A DNA stretch of 64,000 nt. Origin: Jejuia sp043557195 (GTDB lineage Bacteria; Bacteroidota; Bacteroidia; Flavobacteriales; Flavobacteriaceae). Positions 54,932 through 62,214 of the stretch are shown here, piece by piece (the first letter of the stretch is position 1; the number at the start of each line of letters is the position of its first letter). The position numbers and the translations under genes were made by a program. The notes under the pieces were generated by a model. That model did no database searches, had not been told where the DNA came from, and was given only the letters and a program-made list of their open reading frames with translations. Location: assembly GCA_043557195.1 (NCBI GenBank), contig CP121314.1, forward strand, positions 1,798,001 to 1,862,000, in the 5' to 3' direction.

Positions 54932-55705
54932 TTACTTCTTGTGTTTGATAAGCATATCCATTAAAGAGATAGAAGCATCTTCCATATCATTTACGATACT
55001 ATCTACTTTTGCAACAATGTAGTTATAAAATACCTGTAGAATCATCGCAACGATCAAACCAAATACAGTTGTTAAAAGTGCTACTTTAATACCACCGGCT
55101 ACCAATGATGGAGAAATATCTCCCGCTGCCTCAATCGCATCAAATGCTCCAATCATACCGATTACTGTACCCATGAAACCAAGCATTGGCGCAAGTGCAA
55201 TAAATAATGAGATCCAAGAAACTCCTTTCTCTAATAGACCCATTTGAACACTTCCATAAGAAACAACAGTTTTCTCAGCAGCTTCAATACCTTCGTCGGT
55301 TCTATCTAAACCTTGGTAGAAAATAGATGCGATAGGTCCTTTTGTATTTCTACAAACTTCTTTTGCAGCTTCAACACCACCAGAGGCTAATGCGTCTTCT
55401 ACATTTTGAGTTAGTTTCTTTGTGTTTGTTGTAGATAAATTTAAAAAGATAATTCTCTCAATAGCAATTGCTAATCCTAGAATTAAACACAACAATACAA
55501 TACCCATAAAGCCAGGGCCTCCTTCAATAAAACGCTTTTTTAATCCTTGATGAAAACCAAGTTCCTCAGCTGGTGCTGCGTCATCGGCATCTTGAGTAGT
55601 TACAACAGTTGTTGCAGCAGCGTTTACTGTTGCACTTGTAGTTGCATTTGCAGTTCCGAATACCATCATTCCTGTAATGGCAAGGATAGAAAATAATCTT
55701 TTCAT
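54932..55705 (-). CDS. exbB: MotA/TolQ/ExbB proton channel
   Basis: 257 residues with an N-terminal signal-like helix (MKRLFSILAITGMMVFG) and an acidic linker before the first channel helix (GFMGIVLLCLILGLAIAIERI). Helices 2 and 3 carry the typical ExbB motifs (LEKGVSWISLFIALAPMLGFMGTVIGMIGAFDAI; VAGGIKVALLTTVFGLIVAMILQVFYNY). Proton channel of the TonB motor in the inner membrane. The N-terminal extension relative to E. coli ExbB is common in Bacteroidota. A weak -7 box (TATCTTTA on the minus strand) is at 55738-55745. Confidence 0.93.
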   Translation of the reverse strand: MKRLFSILAITGMMVFGTANATTSATVNAAATTVVTTQDADDAAPAEELGFHQGLKKRFIEGGPGFMGIVLLCLILGLAIAIERIIFLNLSTTNTKKLTQNVEDALASGGVEAAKEVCRNTKGPIASIFYQGLDRTDEGIEAAEKTVVSYGSVQMGLLEKGVSWISLFIALAPMLGFMGTVIGMIGAFDAIEAAGDISPSLVAGGIKVALLTTVFGLIVAMILQVFYNYIVAKVDSIVNDMEDASISLMDMLIKHKK

Positions 55706-55779
55706 GTTCTAAATCTTAATTTTATTAGTTAAAGTGTTAAAGATATAAAAAATACAATTAAAAACTAAATATAATTGTG

Positions 55780-55867
55780 CAGAGAGGAAGGGATTCGAAC
55801 CCTCGATACCCTTTTGAGGTATACACACTTTCCAGGCGTGCGCCTTCGACCACTCGGCCACCTCTCT
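55780..55867 (-). tRNA. tRNA-Ser (GGA)
   Basis: Minus-strand cloverleaf: 7-bp acceptor stem AGAGAGG/CCTCTCT, D-arm TGGCCGAGTGG, anticodon arm GCCTGGAAAGT with anticodon GGA, long type-II variable arm, and T-arm GGGTTCGAATCCC. No encoded CCA. Confidence 0.95.
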
Positions 55868-55942
55868 ATGACTTAATCGTATTTTTTAAGGGAGACCAAA
55901 TAACAAAAAAAAAATTAAACAATAAAGATTTTGCAGTTAATT

Positions 55943-56977
55943 TTAGGCTATCTCTCCCCTAAGCGATGTCTCAAAACTGTTTTTAAGCAATTCTACCGAC
56001 TCTGATTTACCTAGTAAATACATCAATTTGGCAATCGCAGATTCTGTGGTCATGTCCTTCCCAGAAATTACACCTATACTTTTAAGCTGGCTACTCGTTT
56101 CATATTGTCCCATATTTACACCGCCGCCAACACATTGTGTAACATTAATAATATGTATCCCTTTTGAAATTGCTTTTTTTAAGGCATCAACAAACCAATC
56201 GTTTGTTGTGCAATTTCCAGAACCATAGGTTTCTAAAATCAATGCTTTTAGATTAGGTGTATTAAGCACACTTTTAAGATAAGAAGAAGTGATTCCAGGA
56301 AACAGTTTGACTAGAGCTATATTAGTTTCAAGCTCTCTATGAACTGTTAAAGAAGCTTCTAAATTTGGTTTCAATAAATACTGATAATTTATCTTTAAAT
56401 GCACTCCAGATTCTGCTAAACAGGGATAGTTTAAAGAATTAAAAGCCTGAAAGTGTTCTGCATTTATTTTGGTTGTACGATTTCCTCGATACAATTTATA
56501 CTCAAAATACAGACAGACTTCTCTAATTATTGGCTCCATATTTTCATTTCGCAAGGAAGCTATTTGAATAGAAGTAATCAAATTTTCCTTTGCATCTGTT
56601 CTTAAATCCCCTATTGGCAATTGCGCTCCTGTAAAGACTACGGGTTTTGATAAGTTTTCTAACATAAAACTCAAAGCTGAAGCTGTATAGCTCATGGTAT
56701 CACTACCGTGAAGAACTACAAAACCATCAAAAGCAGTATAATTTGATTCAATAATATCTGCAATTTGCACCCAATATTCAGGACTCATATTGCTAGAATC
56801 AATAGGGTTTTCAAAAGAAACAGTTTCAATACTACAATCCAACAGTTTTAATTCTGGAATCTGCTTTAATAGATTATTAAAGTTGAAAGCATGTAGCGTT
56901 CCTGTTTCTACATCTTTTACCATACCAATAGTACCACCGGTATAGATTAACAATATGTTAGGTTTGGCAATACTCAT
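55943..56977 (-). CDS. ansA: Type I (cytoplasmic) L-asparaginase
   Basis: Hydrolyses asparagine to aspartate and ammonia. 344 residues, no signal peptide. First catalytic Thr in LLIYTGGTIGMV (about residues 9-20), second catalytic Thr in VVLHGSDTMSYTASAL, then the conserved GAQLPIGDLRTDAKENL. The C-terminal domain has LILETYGSGN and SSQLKSIGVISGKDMTTESAIAKL. The start overlaps the 3' end of the TatD gene by 4 bp. Confidence 0.95.
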   Translation of the reverse strand: MSIAKPNILLIYTGGTIGMVKDVETGTLHAFNFNNLLKQIPELKLLDCSIETVSFENPIDSSNMSPEYWVQIADIIESNYTAFDGFVVLHGSDTMSYTASALSFMLENLSKPVVFTGAQLPIGDLRTDAKENLITSIQIASLRNENMEPIIREVCLYFEYKLYRGNRTTKINAEHFQAFNSLNYPCLAESGVHLKINYQYLLKPNLEASLTVHRELETNIALVKLFPGITSSYLKSVLNTPNLKALILETYGSGNCTTNDWFVDALKKAISKGIHIINVTQCVGGGVNMGQYETSSQLKSIGVISGKDMTTESAIAKLMYLLGKSESVELLKNSFETSLRGEIA

Positions 56978-57741
56978 ATTTTAAAAATGTCTTTTGAATT
57001 TTGAGTAGTAATTTCTGCAATCTCTTCCATTGACATATTATATATATTTGATAGTTTTTCCAACACATTTATAACATATGCACTTTCATTACGCTTTCCT
57101 CTATATGGTACTGGCGATAAATATGGTGCATCGGTTTCTAATACGATATGCTTCAAATCAATTTGATTTAAAAACTGATCAATTTTTCCATTCTTAAATG
57201 TTACTACACCACCAATACCTAATTTCATATTATAAGAAAGTGCCTGATGCGCCTGTTCTAACGTTCCTGTAAAACAATGAAAAATCCCAAAAAGATCATC
57301 TCCTTTTTCAGTTTCTAAAACCTCAAAAATTTCATCAAAAGCCTCCCTACAATGAATAACAATAGGCAATTTATGTTTTTTTGCTAATTGAATTTGATGC
57401 TTAAACGCTTTTTGCTGTATTTCAAGTGTTGTTTTGTCCCAATATAAATCAATCCCAATTTCACCAACCGCATAAAATTGTCGCTTTGAAAACATCTCCT
57501 CAACATGCTTTAACTCTTCTAAATAATTTTCCTTTACATGTGTTGGATGTAATCCCATCATTAAAAAAACATGCTCTGGAAAATCCCTTTCCAACTGAAG
57601 CATTGAAGCAGTATAAGTAGAATCAATGGCTGGAATAAAAAACCTTGTGATGCCTTTGTCAATTGCACGATTAATCATGTCGTGTCTGTCTTCATCGAAA
57701 GCTTCACTGTACAAATGTGTATGTGTATCTGTTATTACCAA
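56974..57741 (-). CDS. TatD-family metal-dependent hydrolase
   Basis: 255-residue TIM-barrel nuclease/hydrolase. Metal ligands: HTH in DTHTHLYSEAF at about 5-9, Glu in AVGEIGIDLYWD, His in PIVIHCREAF, His in FHCFTG and Asp in LETDAPYLSP. TatD proteins are 3'-5' exonucleases implicated in DNA repair. It precedes ansA with a 4-bp overlap. A TACTTTTA box on the minus strand at 57771-57778 could be its promoter. Confidence 0.95.
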   Translation of the reverse strand: MVITDTHTHLYSEAFDEDRHDMINRAIDKGITRFFIPAIDSTYTASMLQLERDFPEHVFLMMGLHPTHVKENYLEELKHVEEMFSKRQFYAVGEIGIDLYWDKTTLEIQQKAFKHQIQLAKKHKLPIVIHCREAFDEIFEVLETEKGDDLFGIFHCFTGTLEQAHQALSYNMKLGIGGVVTFKNGKIDQFLNQIDLKHIVLETDAPYLSPVPYRGKRNESAYVINVLEKLSNIYNMSMEEIAEITTQNSKDIFKI

Positions 57742-57816
57742 AGTTTATTTAATTAACATGATTTATCCTGTAAAAGTAAATGATTTTATGAACTATATTT
57801 GTTTAAAATAGAACTG

Positions 57817-58260
57817 ATGGATATTTCTCTTCAAAATTTTCTTCTTGAAAAACAATACACTAAAATCAAACTGAAACTCACGAAAACGAATCATTTCGAA
57901 ATGAAAGCTACTATTAATGGTGTAAAAGGTAATTTTATTTTAGACACTGGTGCTTCAAGCTCATGTGTAGGTTTTGAAGCTATAGATACCTTCAACCTAA
58001 AAGTTAAAGACTCTAATATTTTAGCTGCTGGTGCAGGTGCTACGGATATGGAAACCAAAATGTCAAAAAAAAATAAAGTTAAAATCGGAAAATGGAATCA
58101 CGACAAGCTAGTTTTAGTTTTATTTAATATGACTCATGTAAATACTGCTTTGACAAATCATAATTCAAAACCTGTAGATGGTATTATTGGTGCAGATATT
58201 TTAAAAAAAGGGAAAGCCATAATTGATTATGAGAAAAAATATCTATATTTAAAATTATAA
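57817..58260 (+). CDS. Retropepsin-like aspartic protease family protein
   Basis: 147 residues from the ATG at 57817 (MDISLQNFLLEK); the open frame extends six codons back to 57799, a less likely start next to the divergent TatD promoter. The retropepsin motif is ILDTGASSS, with flap-like and second-half segments AAGAGATDMETKM and VDGIIGADILKKGKAIIDY. Single-domain protein without signal peptide, so it would act as a dimer in the cytoplasm. Substrate unknown. It is divergent from tatD and 55 bp upstream of the response regulator. Confidence 0.8.
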   Translation: MDISLQNFLLEKQYTKIKLKLTKTNHFEMKATINGVKGNFILDTGASSSCVGFEAIDTFNLKVKDSNILAAGAGATDMETKMSKKNKVKIGKWNHDKLVLVLFNMTHVNTALTNHNSKPVDGIIGADILKKGKAIIDYEKKYLYLKL

Positions 58261-58315
58261 GTTTAGACCGAACTTATCGCATAGGTAAAATTAATAGCAA
58301 ATATCCCTAGACTGA

Positions 58316-58945
58316 ATGCATACATCTATAGTAATAGCAGATGACCATCCGCTAATGCTTCGTGGTTTAACTGATTTTCTAACTTCCAAAGGCTATAACA
58401 TTTTAGGAAGTGCTGAAGATGGTAAAAGCGCCTATAATCTTATAGTTAAACACAAGCCAAAGATTGCTATACTAGATATTAGAATGCCGTACAAAACAGG
58501 CTTAGAAATTGCAGAAGAGGTTCAAAAAAACAATCTTGACACAAAAGTCATCTTAATTACATTTGACAAAGAGGAAGAGCTATATGATAGAGCTTTGGAA
58601 TATGGTGTTTACGGATACATACTTAAGGAATTTGCTATTGAAGAAATAGAGAATTGTATTGCGCATGTAAAAAATAATCAACCTTATTTTAGTGAAGAAA
58701 TTGCAGATTATTTGAAACATAGTAGTGATAAAAGACCAAAAGAATTAGAATTACTTACAAAGTCTGAACTTAAAATTGTTCAGCTAATAGCTCAAAACAA
58801 AACATCTCAAGAAATTGCAGAAGACTTATCTATATCGCCAAGAACTGTAGATAAGCACAGAAGTAACATTGTTTCAAAGTTAGAGCTAGATAACAAGCCC
58901 ACTTCTCTATCAATTTGGGCTAATTTGAATAAACCTTTTTTATAA
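58316..58945 (+). CDS. Orphan NarL/FixJ-type response regulator
   Basis: 209 residues: receiver domain (1-118) with the acidic pair in IVIADDHPLM, phosphoacceptor Asp54 in AILDIRMP, Thr82 and Lys104 (GYILKEF), then a LuxR-type helix-turn-helix (about 147-190) with LTKSELKIVQLIAQNKTSQE and SPRTVDKHRSNIVSKL. No sensor kinase lies in the window. The stop codon is inside the first of two palindromes that precede small-RNA-like units, so the regulator may act on these neighbouring sites. Regulators of this type are dimers that bind inverted repeats. Target is inferred. Confidence 0.93.
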   Translation: MHTSIVIADDHPLMLRGLTDFLTSKGYNILGSAEDGKSAYNLIVKHKPKIAILDIRMPYKTGLEIAEEVQKNNLDTKVILITFDKEEELYDRALEYGVYGYILKEFAIEEIENCIAHVKNNQPYFSEEIADYLKHSSDKRPKELELLTKSELKIVQLIAQNKTSQEIAEDLSISPRTVDKHRSNIVSKLELDNKPTSLSIWANLNKPFL

Positions 58946-58967
58946 AATACGTACAAGTACGTATTTT
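58944..58967 (+). promoter_or_regulatory. Palindromic candidate operator A
   Basis: AAAATACGTAC (58944-58954), AA, GTACGTATTTT (58957-58967): perfect inverted repeat centred at 58955.5. With the following T-run it may also terminate the response-regulator transcript. The matching site B has its centre 156 bp away. The centre is 31.5 bp upstream of a TACTTTTA -7-like box at 58987-58994, about -43 to a predicted start near 58999. Confidence 0.6.
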
Positions 58968-58998
58968 TTATCACGCTTTTATAAGTTACTTTTACAGT

Positions 58999-59070
58999 GC
59001 TATTAATTAGTTCTTAGGGAGAATTATTGAAAGTCCTAGAGTTTTATATTCTAGGGCTTTCGCCTTTTTT
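58999..59070 (+). ncRNA. Candidate small RNA A
   Basis: Predicted 72-nt transcript without an ORF. It begins with GCTATTAATTAG, then hairpin 1 (AGTTCT 59009-59014 with AGAATT 59020-59025, including one G-U pair) and a terminator hairpin (AAAGTCCTAGA 59030-59040 with TCTAGGGCTTT 59050-59060, one G-U) followed by CGCCTTTTTT. Promoter box TACTTTTA at 58987-58994. Ends are estimates. A second copy follows at 59156. Its conserved structure with unrelated terminator-stem sequence is the main evidence that it is an RNA. Confidence 0.6.
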
Positions 59071-59100
59071 ATACTTTACTTTAAATATTGCCTTTCTGAA

Positions 59101-59122
59101 AAATACGTACAACTGCGTATTT
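59101..59122 (+). promoter_or_regulatory. Palindromic candidate operator B
   Basis: AAATACG (59101-59107) and CGTATTT (59116-59122), imperfect in the centre (TACAACTG), centred at 59111.5. Same half-sites as operator A. The centre is again 31.5 bp upstream of a -7-like box, TACATTTA at 59143-59150. Confidence 0.55.
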
Positions 59123-59155
59123 TTTTTTTCAACTCTGGGTTATACATTTACAAAA

Positions 59156-59227
59156 GCTATTAATCAATTCTTTTGAGAGAGAATTACCAGAAACTCTGTG
59201 TGGTAATAGCGCAGAGTTTCTTTTTTT
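59156..59227 (+). ncRNA. Candidate small RNA B
   Basis: Second copy of the unit, also about 72 nt. GCTATTAATCA, hairpin 1 (AATTCT 59166-59171 with AGAATT 59180-59185, A-U replacing the G-U of copy A), then terminator hairpin AGAAACTCTGTG (59189-59200) with CGCAGAGTTTCT (59210-59221), loop TGGTAATAG, and a 7-T run. The stem sequence is unlike that of copy A but pairing is complete, which is covariation. Confidence 0.6.
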
Positions 59228-59265
59228 AAATTTCAGAAGAAACCCTAACTTATTATTAATCCATT

Positions 59266-59367
59266 ATGAAAACTACAGAAACTATCCTGGACACTTCGTT
59301 CGCAATTGGGTTAGCAATCTTAGTGGTTGCAACAATTGCAATAAACCTACTGGTTATTATTTTTTAA
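59266..59367 (+). CDS. 33-residue single-pass membrane peptide (candidate)
   Basis: Short frame too small for most gene finders. The product starts MKTTETILDTS and continues as one uninterrupted hydrophobic helix (FAIGLAILVVATIAINLLVI) ending IIF. An AT-rich leader precedes the ATG and a strong terminator begins 31 bp after the stop. It lies 39 bp after the T-run of small RNA B. It could be read by transcripts passing that terminator or have its own promoter. It may be a real small membrane protein, but a chance frame cannot be excluded. Confidence 0.45.
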   Translation: MKTTETILDTSFAIGLAILVVATIAINLLVIIF

Positions 59368-59397
59368 ACTTTATTTTTATTTTAGTTAGTTGAAATG

Positions 59398-59430
59398 AAA
59401 AACCCCGTAACTTCATGTCACGGGGTTTTT
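59398..59430. terminator. Bidirectional terminator before atpC
   Basis: AAAAACCCCGT (59398-59408), 11-nt loop, ACGGGGTTTTT (59420-59430), then T and A/T-rich DNA. It serves both the rightward region and the leftward atpDC operon. Confidence 0.9.
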
Positions 59431-59451
59431 TATATAATTTTTGTATACTAT

Positions 59452-59727
59452 TTAATCAGCTAAAACAATAACTTTATTGTCTTTCATTTCTATAGTACCA
59501 GACGTAATTGGCAACCAAAATCCTTTATCAGACTTTTTAAATTTTGCCTCTACTTCTTCTTCTAAAGCTATGTTTCCAGATATTTTAACATGCCCTTCTT
59601 TCAATAATGAAACAATTGGCGCATGATTTTCGAGCATTTCAAACTCACCATTAACTCCAGGAACAGCTACAGAATTTACTTCTCCACTAAACAATGTCGC
59701 TTCAGGCGATACGATTTCTAAATGCAT
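59452..59727 (-). CDS. atpC: ATP synthase epsilon subunit (short form)
   Basis: 91 residues, only the N-terminal beta-sandwich domain of epsilon (MHLEIVSPEATLFSGEVNSV, GVNGEFEMLENHAPIVSLL). The C-terminal two-helix domain, which inhibits ATP hydrolysis in other bacteria, is missing, as is usual in Bacteroidota. It is 17 bp after atpD. The remaining ATP synthase genes are elsewhere, the standard split for this phylum. Confidence 0.95.
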   Translation of the reverse strand: MHLEIVSPEATLFSGEVNSVAVPGVNGEFEMLENHAPIVSLLKEGHVKISGNIALEEEVEAKFKKSDKGFWLPITSGTIEMKDNKVIVLAD

Positions 59728-59744
59728 GTTTATCTAATTTTAGA

Positions 59745-61253
59745 TTAAGCTTCAGCTAACATTTTCTCACCAGCTTCGATAGCGTCCTCGATAGTGCCTT
59801 TAAGGTTGAAAGCTGCTTCAGGAAGGTGATCTAATTCACCATCCATAATCATATTAAATCCTTTAATTGTCTCTTTAATATCTACTAATACTCCTGGAAT
59901 CCCAGTAAACTGCTCAGCAACATGGAAAGGTTGAGATAAGAAACGTTGTACTCGACGTGCTCTAGATACAGCTAATTTATCTTCTTCTGATAATTCTTCC
60001 ATACCAAGAATCGCAATGATATCTTGTAATTCCTTGTAACGTTGTAATAGCTCTTTTACTCTCTGAGCACAGTCGTAATGGTCTGCCCCTAAAATATCAG
60101 CAGTTAAAATTCTTGATGTAGAATCTAGTGGATCTACCGCTGGATAGATACCAAGCTCTGCAATTTTACGAGATAATACAGTTGTTGCATCTAAGTGAGC
60201 AAAAGTTGTTGCAGGAGCAGGGTCAGTTAAATCATCTGCAGGAACGTAAACCGCCTGTACAGATGTAATAGATCCTGATTTAGTAGAAGTAATACGCTCT
60301 TGCATCACACCCATCTCTGTTGCTAACGTTGGCTGATAACCTACCGCAGAAGGCATACGACCAAGAAGTGCAGATACCTCAGAACCAGCTTGAGTAAAAC
60401 GGAAAATGTTATCCACGAAGAAAAGAACATCTTTTCCTTGACCTTCACCTGCACCATCACGGAAATACTCTGCTATAGTTAATCCTGAAAGTGCTACACG
60501 AGCACGAGCTCCAGGAGGCTCATTCATTTGTCCGAAAACGAAAGTTGCTTTAGAGTCTTTCATAGCTCCTTTATCAACTTTAGAAAGATCCCATCCACCT
60601 TCTTCCATAGAATGTAAGAAGTCATCACCATATTTAATAATACCAGATTCTAGCATCTCTCTTAAAAGATCATTTCCTTCACGAGTTCTTTCACCAACAC
60701 CTGCAAATACAGACAAACCACCGTGCCCTTTCGCGATGTTGTTAATCAACTCTTGAATCAATACTGTTTTACCAACTCCTGCTCCTCCGAACAAACCAAT
60801 TTTACCTCCTTTTGCATAAGGCTCAATCAAATCGATTACTTTAATTCCAGTAAACAAAACTTCCGTAGAAGTCGATAAATCTTCAAATTTAGGTGCTTGT
60901 CTGTGAATAGGCAAACCTGCTTTACCAGCTTTTGGTAAATCACCTAAACCATCAATTGCATCTCCAATTACATTAAATAAACGTCCGTAAACATCATCCC
61001 CAATCGGCATTTGTATAGGAGCACCTGTTGCGTGAACTTCAGTTCCTCTACTTAAACCATCAGAAGAATCCATTGCAATGGTACGTACAGTATCTTCTCC
61101 AATATGAGATTGTACTTCTAATACCAAAGTTGAACCATCTGGTCTTTTAATTTCTAATGAATCGTAAATTTTTGGAAGTTCTGAACCTGCTGCGAACGCA
61201 ACATCAATAACTGGTCCTACTATTTGTGCAACTTTACCTGTAACTTTAGACAT
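59745..61253 (-). CDS. atpD: ATP synthase F1 beta subunit
   Basis: Catalytic subunit of F1. 502 residues with the N-terminal barrel (GKVAQIVGPVIDVAF), P-loop GGAGVGKTVLI near residue 155, catalytic Glu in GERTREGNDL, Walker B VLFFVDNIFRFTQAGSEVS, and the DELSEED-like EELSEEDKL. It contains a family-typical Bacteroidota insertion around GMKDSKATFVFG-like GAMKDSKATF. A perfect -7 box lies about 60 bp upstream. Confidence 0.98.
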   Translation of the reverse strand: MSKVTGKVAQIVGPVIDVAFAAGSELPKIYDSLEIKRPDGSTLVLEVQSHIGEDTVRTIAMDSSDGLSRGTEVHATGAPIQMPIGDDVYGRLFNVIGDAIDGLGDLPKAGKAGLPIHRQAPKFEDLSTSTEVLFTGIKVIDLIEPYAKGGKIGLFGGAGVGKTVLIQELINNIAKGHGGLSVFAGVGERTREGNDLLREMLESGIIKYGDDFLHSMEEGGWDLSKVDKGAMKDSKATFVFGQMNEPPGARARVALSGLTIAEYFRDGAGEGQGKDVLFFVDNIFRFTQAGSEVSALLGRMPSAVGYQPTLATEMGVMQERITSTKSGSITSVQAVYVPADDLTDPAPATTFAHLDATTVLSRKIAELGIYPAVDPLDSTSRILTADILGADHYDCAQRVKELLQRYKELQDIIAILGMEELSEEDKLAVSRARRVQRFLSQPFHVAEQFTGIPGVLVDIKETIKGFNMIMDGELDHLPEAAFNLKGTIEDAIEAGEKMLAEA

Positions 61254-61313
61254 TACTTATGTATTTAATATTATGCGGTTTAATTGATAAAAACCTCTTT
61301 TAGTTTTCGCGTG

Positions 61314-61321
61314 CAAAGATA
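61314..61321 (-). promoter_or_regulatory. -7 box of atpDC
   Basis: On the minus strand TATCTTTG, a perfect TAnnTTTG, 61 bp before the atpD ATG and between atpD and the L25 terminator. Confidence 0.55.
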
Positions 61322-61370
61322 TATTTTTTAATTTAAAAATTAAGTCAACTTTAAAGGTTTTTTGCAATAA

Positions 61371-61399
61371 AAAAGCACCTTCAATTTGAAGGTGCTTTT
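61371..61399 (-). terminator. Terminator of the L25 gene
   Basis: AAAAGCACCTTCAA (61371-61384) pairs with TTGAAGGTGCTTTT (61386-61399). On the minus strand it begins 21 bp after the L25 stop and ends in a T-run. Confidence 0.88.
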
Positions 61400-61419
61400 C
61401 AATATCATTTAAGATAGTT

Positions 61420-62076
61420 TTATTCTTGAGAAGCCTCTGCTGCTGGTGCTTCTGCAGCGGCTCCTTCAGCTGGTGCTTCTGCTCCTTCTTCTCCTTCAAT
61501 TTCTTCTTCATCTTCATCGTCAACAATTGCAGTTCTTGCCGTTTTGATTTGACAAACCACAGTGTTATCTGAATGTAAAAATGTATAATTTTCGGTCGGT
61601 AAATCTCCAACTGCTACTTTATCTCCAATTTTAAGAGGCGTAATATCTATCTCTATAAAATCTGGCAAATTAGCAGGTAGCGCTTTAATACGAAGTTTTC
61701 TATTATTTTTTCTTAAAACACCACCATTTTTAACACCTCTTGAATTACCAACAAGTTGTACTGGAATGTTTAAAGCAATTTCTTTATCCTCAAATAATTG
61801 ATAGAAGTCTACATGTAAAATTCTATCCGTTACCGGATGAAATTGAATATCTTGAAGTACTGCATTAAGAGTAACTCCATTGTCTAAAGCAATCACAACT
61901 GTATGCGCATTAGGCGTGTATACAAGTTTAGAGAAAGCCAATTCTGGTGCAGAGAAATGCACTGGTTGGTCTCCTCCGTATAATACGCAAGGAACCTGTC
62001 CAGCATTACGTAAGGCCTTTGTTGCTTTTTTGCCCACGCTTTCTCTTTGAGATCCGTTGATTGTAATTGATTTCAT
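61420..62076 (-). CDS. rplY: Ribosomal protein L25 (general stress protein Ctc type)
   Basis: Binds 5S rRNA in the large ribosomal subunit. 218 residues: L25 N-terminal domain (MKSITINGSQRESVGKKATKALRNAGQVPCVLYGG) and the longer TL5/Ctc C-terminal domain, followed by an acidic, alanine-rich low-complexity tail (EEEIEGEEGAEAPAEGA and onward). It follows prs in the same direction with a 138-bp gap, the usual order in Bacteroidota. Confidence 0.95.
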   Translation of the reverse strand: MKSITINGSQRESVGKKATKALRNAGQVPCVLYGGDQPVHFSAPELAFSKLVYTPNAHTVVIALDNGVTLNAVLQDIQFHPVTDRILHVDFYQLFEDKEIALNIPVQLVGNSRGVKNGGVLRKNNRKLRIKALPANLPDFIEIDITPLKIGDKVAVGDLPTENYTFLHSDNTVVCQIKTARTAIVDDEDEEEIEGEEGAEAPAEGAAAEAPAAEASQE

Positions 62077-62214
62077 AATTGTTGTTTATTGTTTTTCTTT
62101 TGTATTATGCAAACTCGTTGAACATAAATTTTATGCTTAATTAAAATTTATAATTCACTTCGTTTTCATTTCTGTTTATATAAATAATTATTAATATTCT
62201 TAATACAATGTGAT

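Noticed and set aside
61257..61610. 117-residue frame overlapping the end of the L25 gene
   Set aside because: It is the alternative-frame reading of the Ala/Glu-rich tail of L25 (Lys/Gln-rich result) and crosses its terminator.
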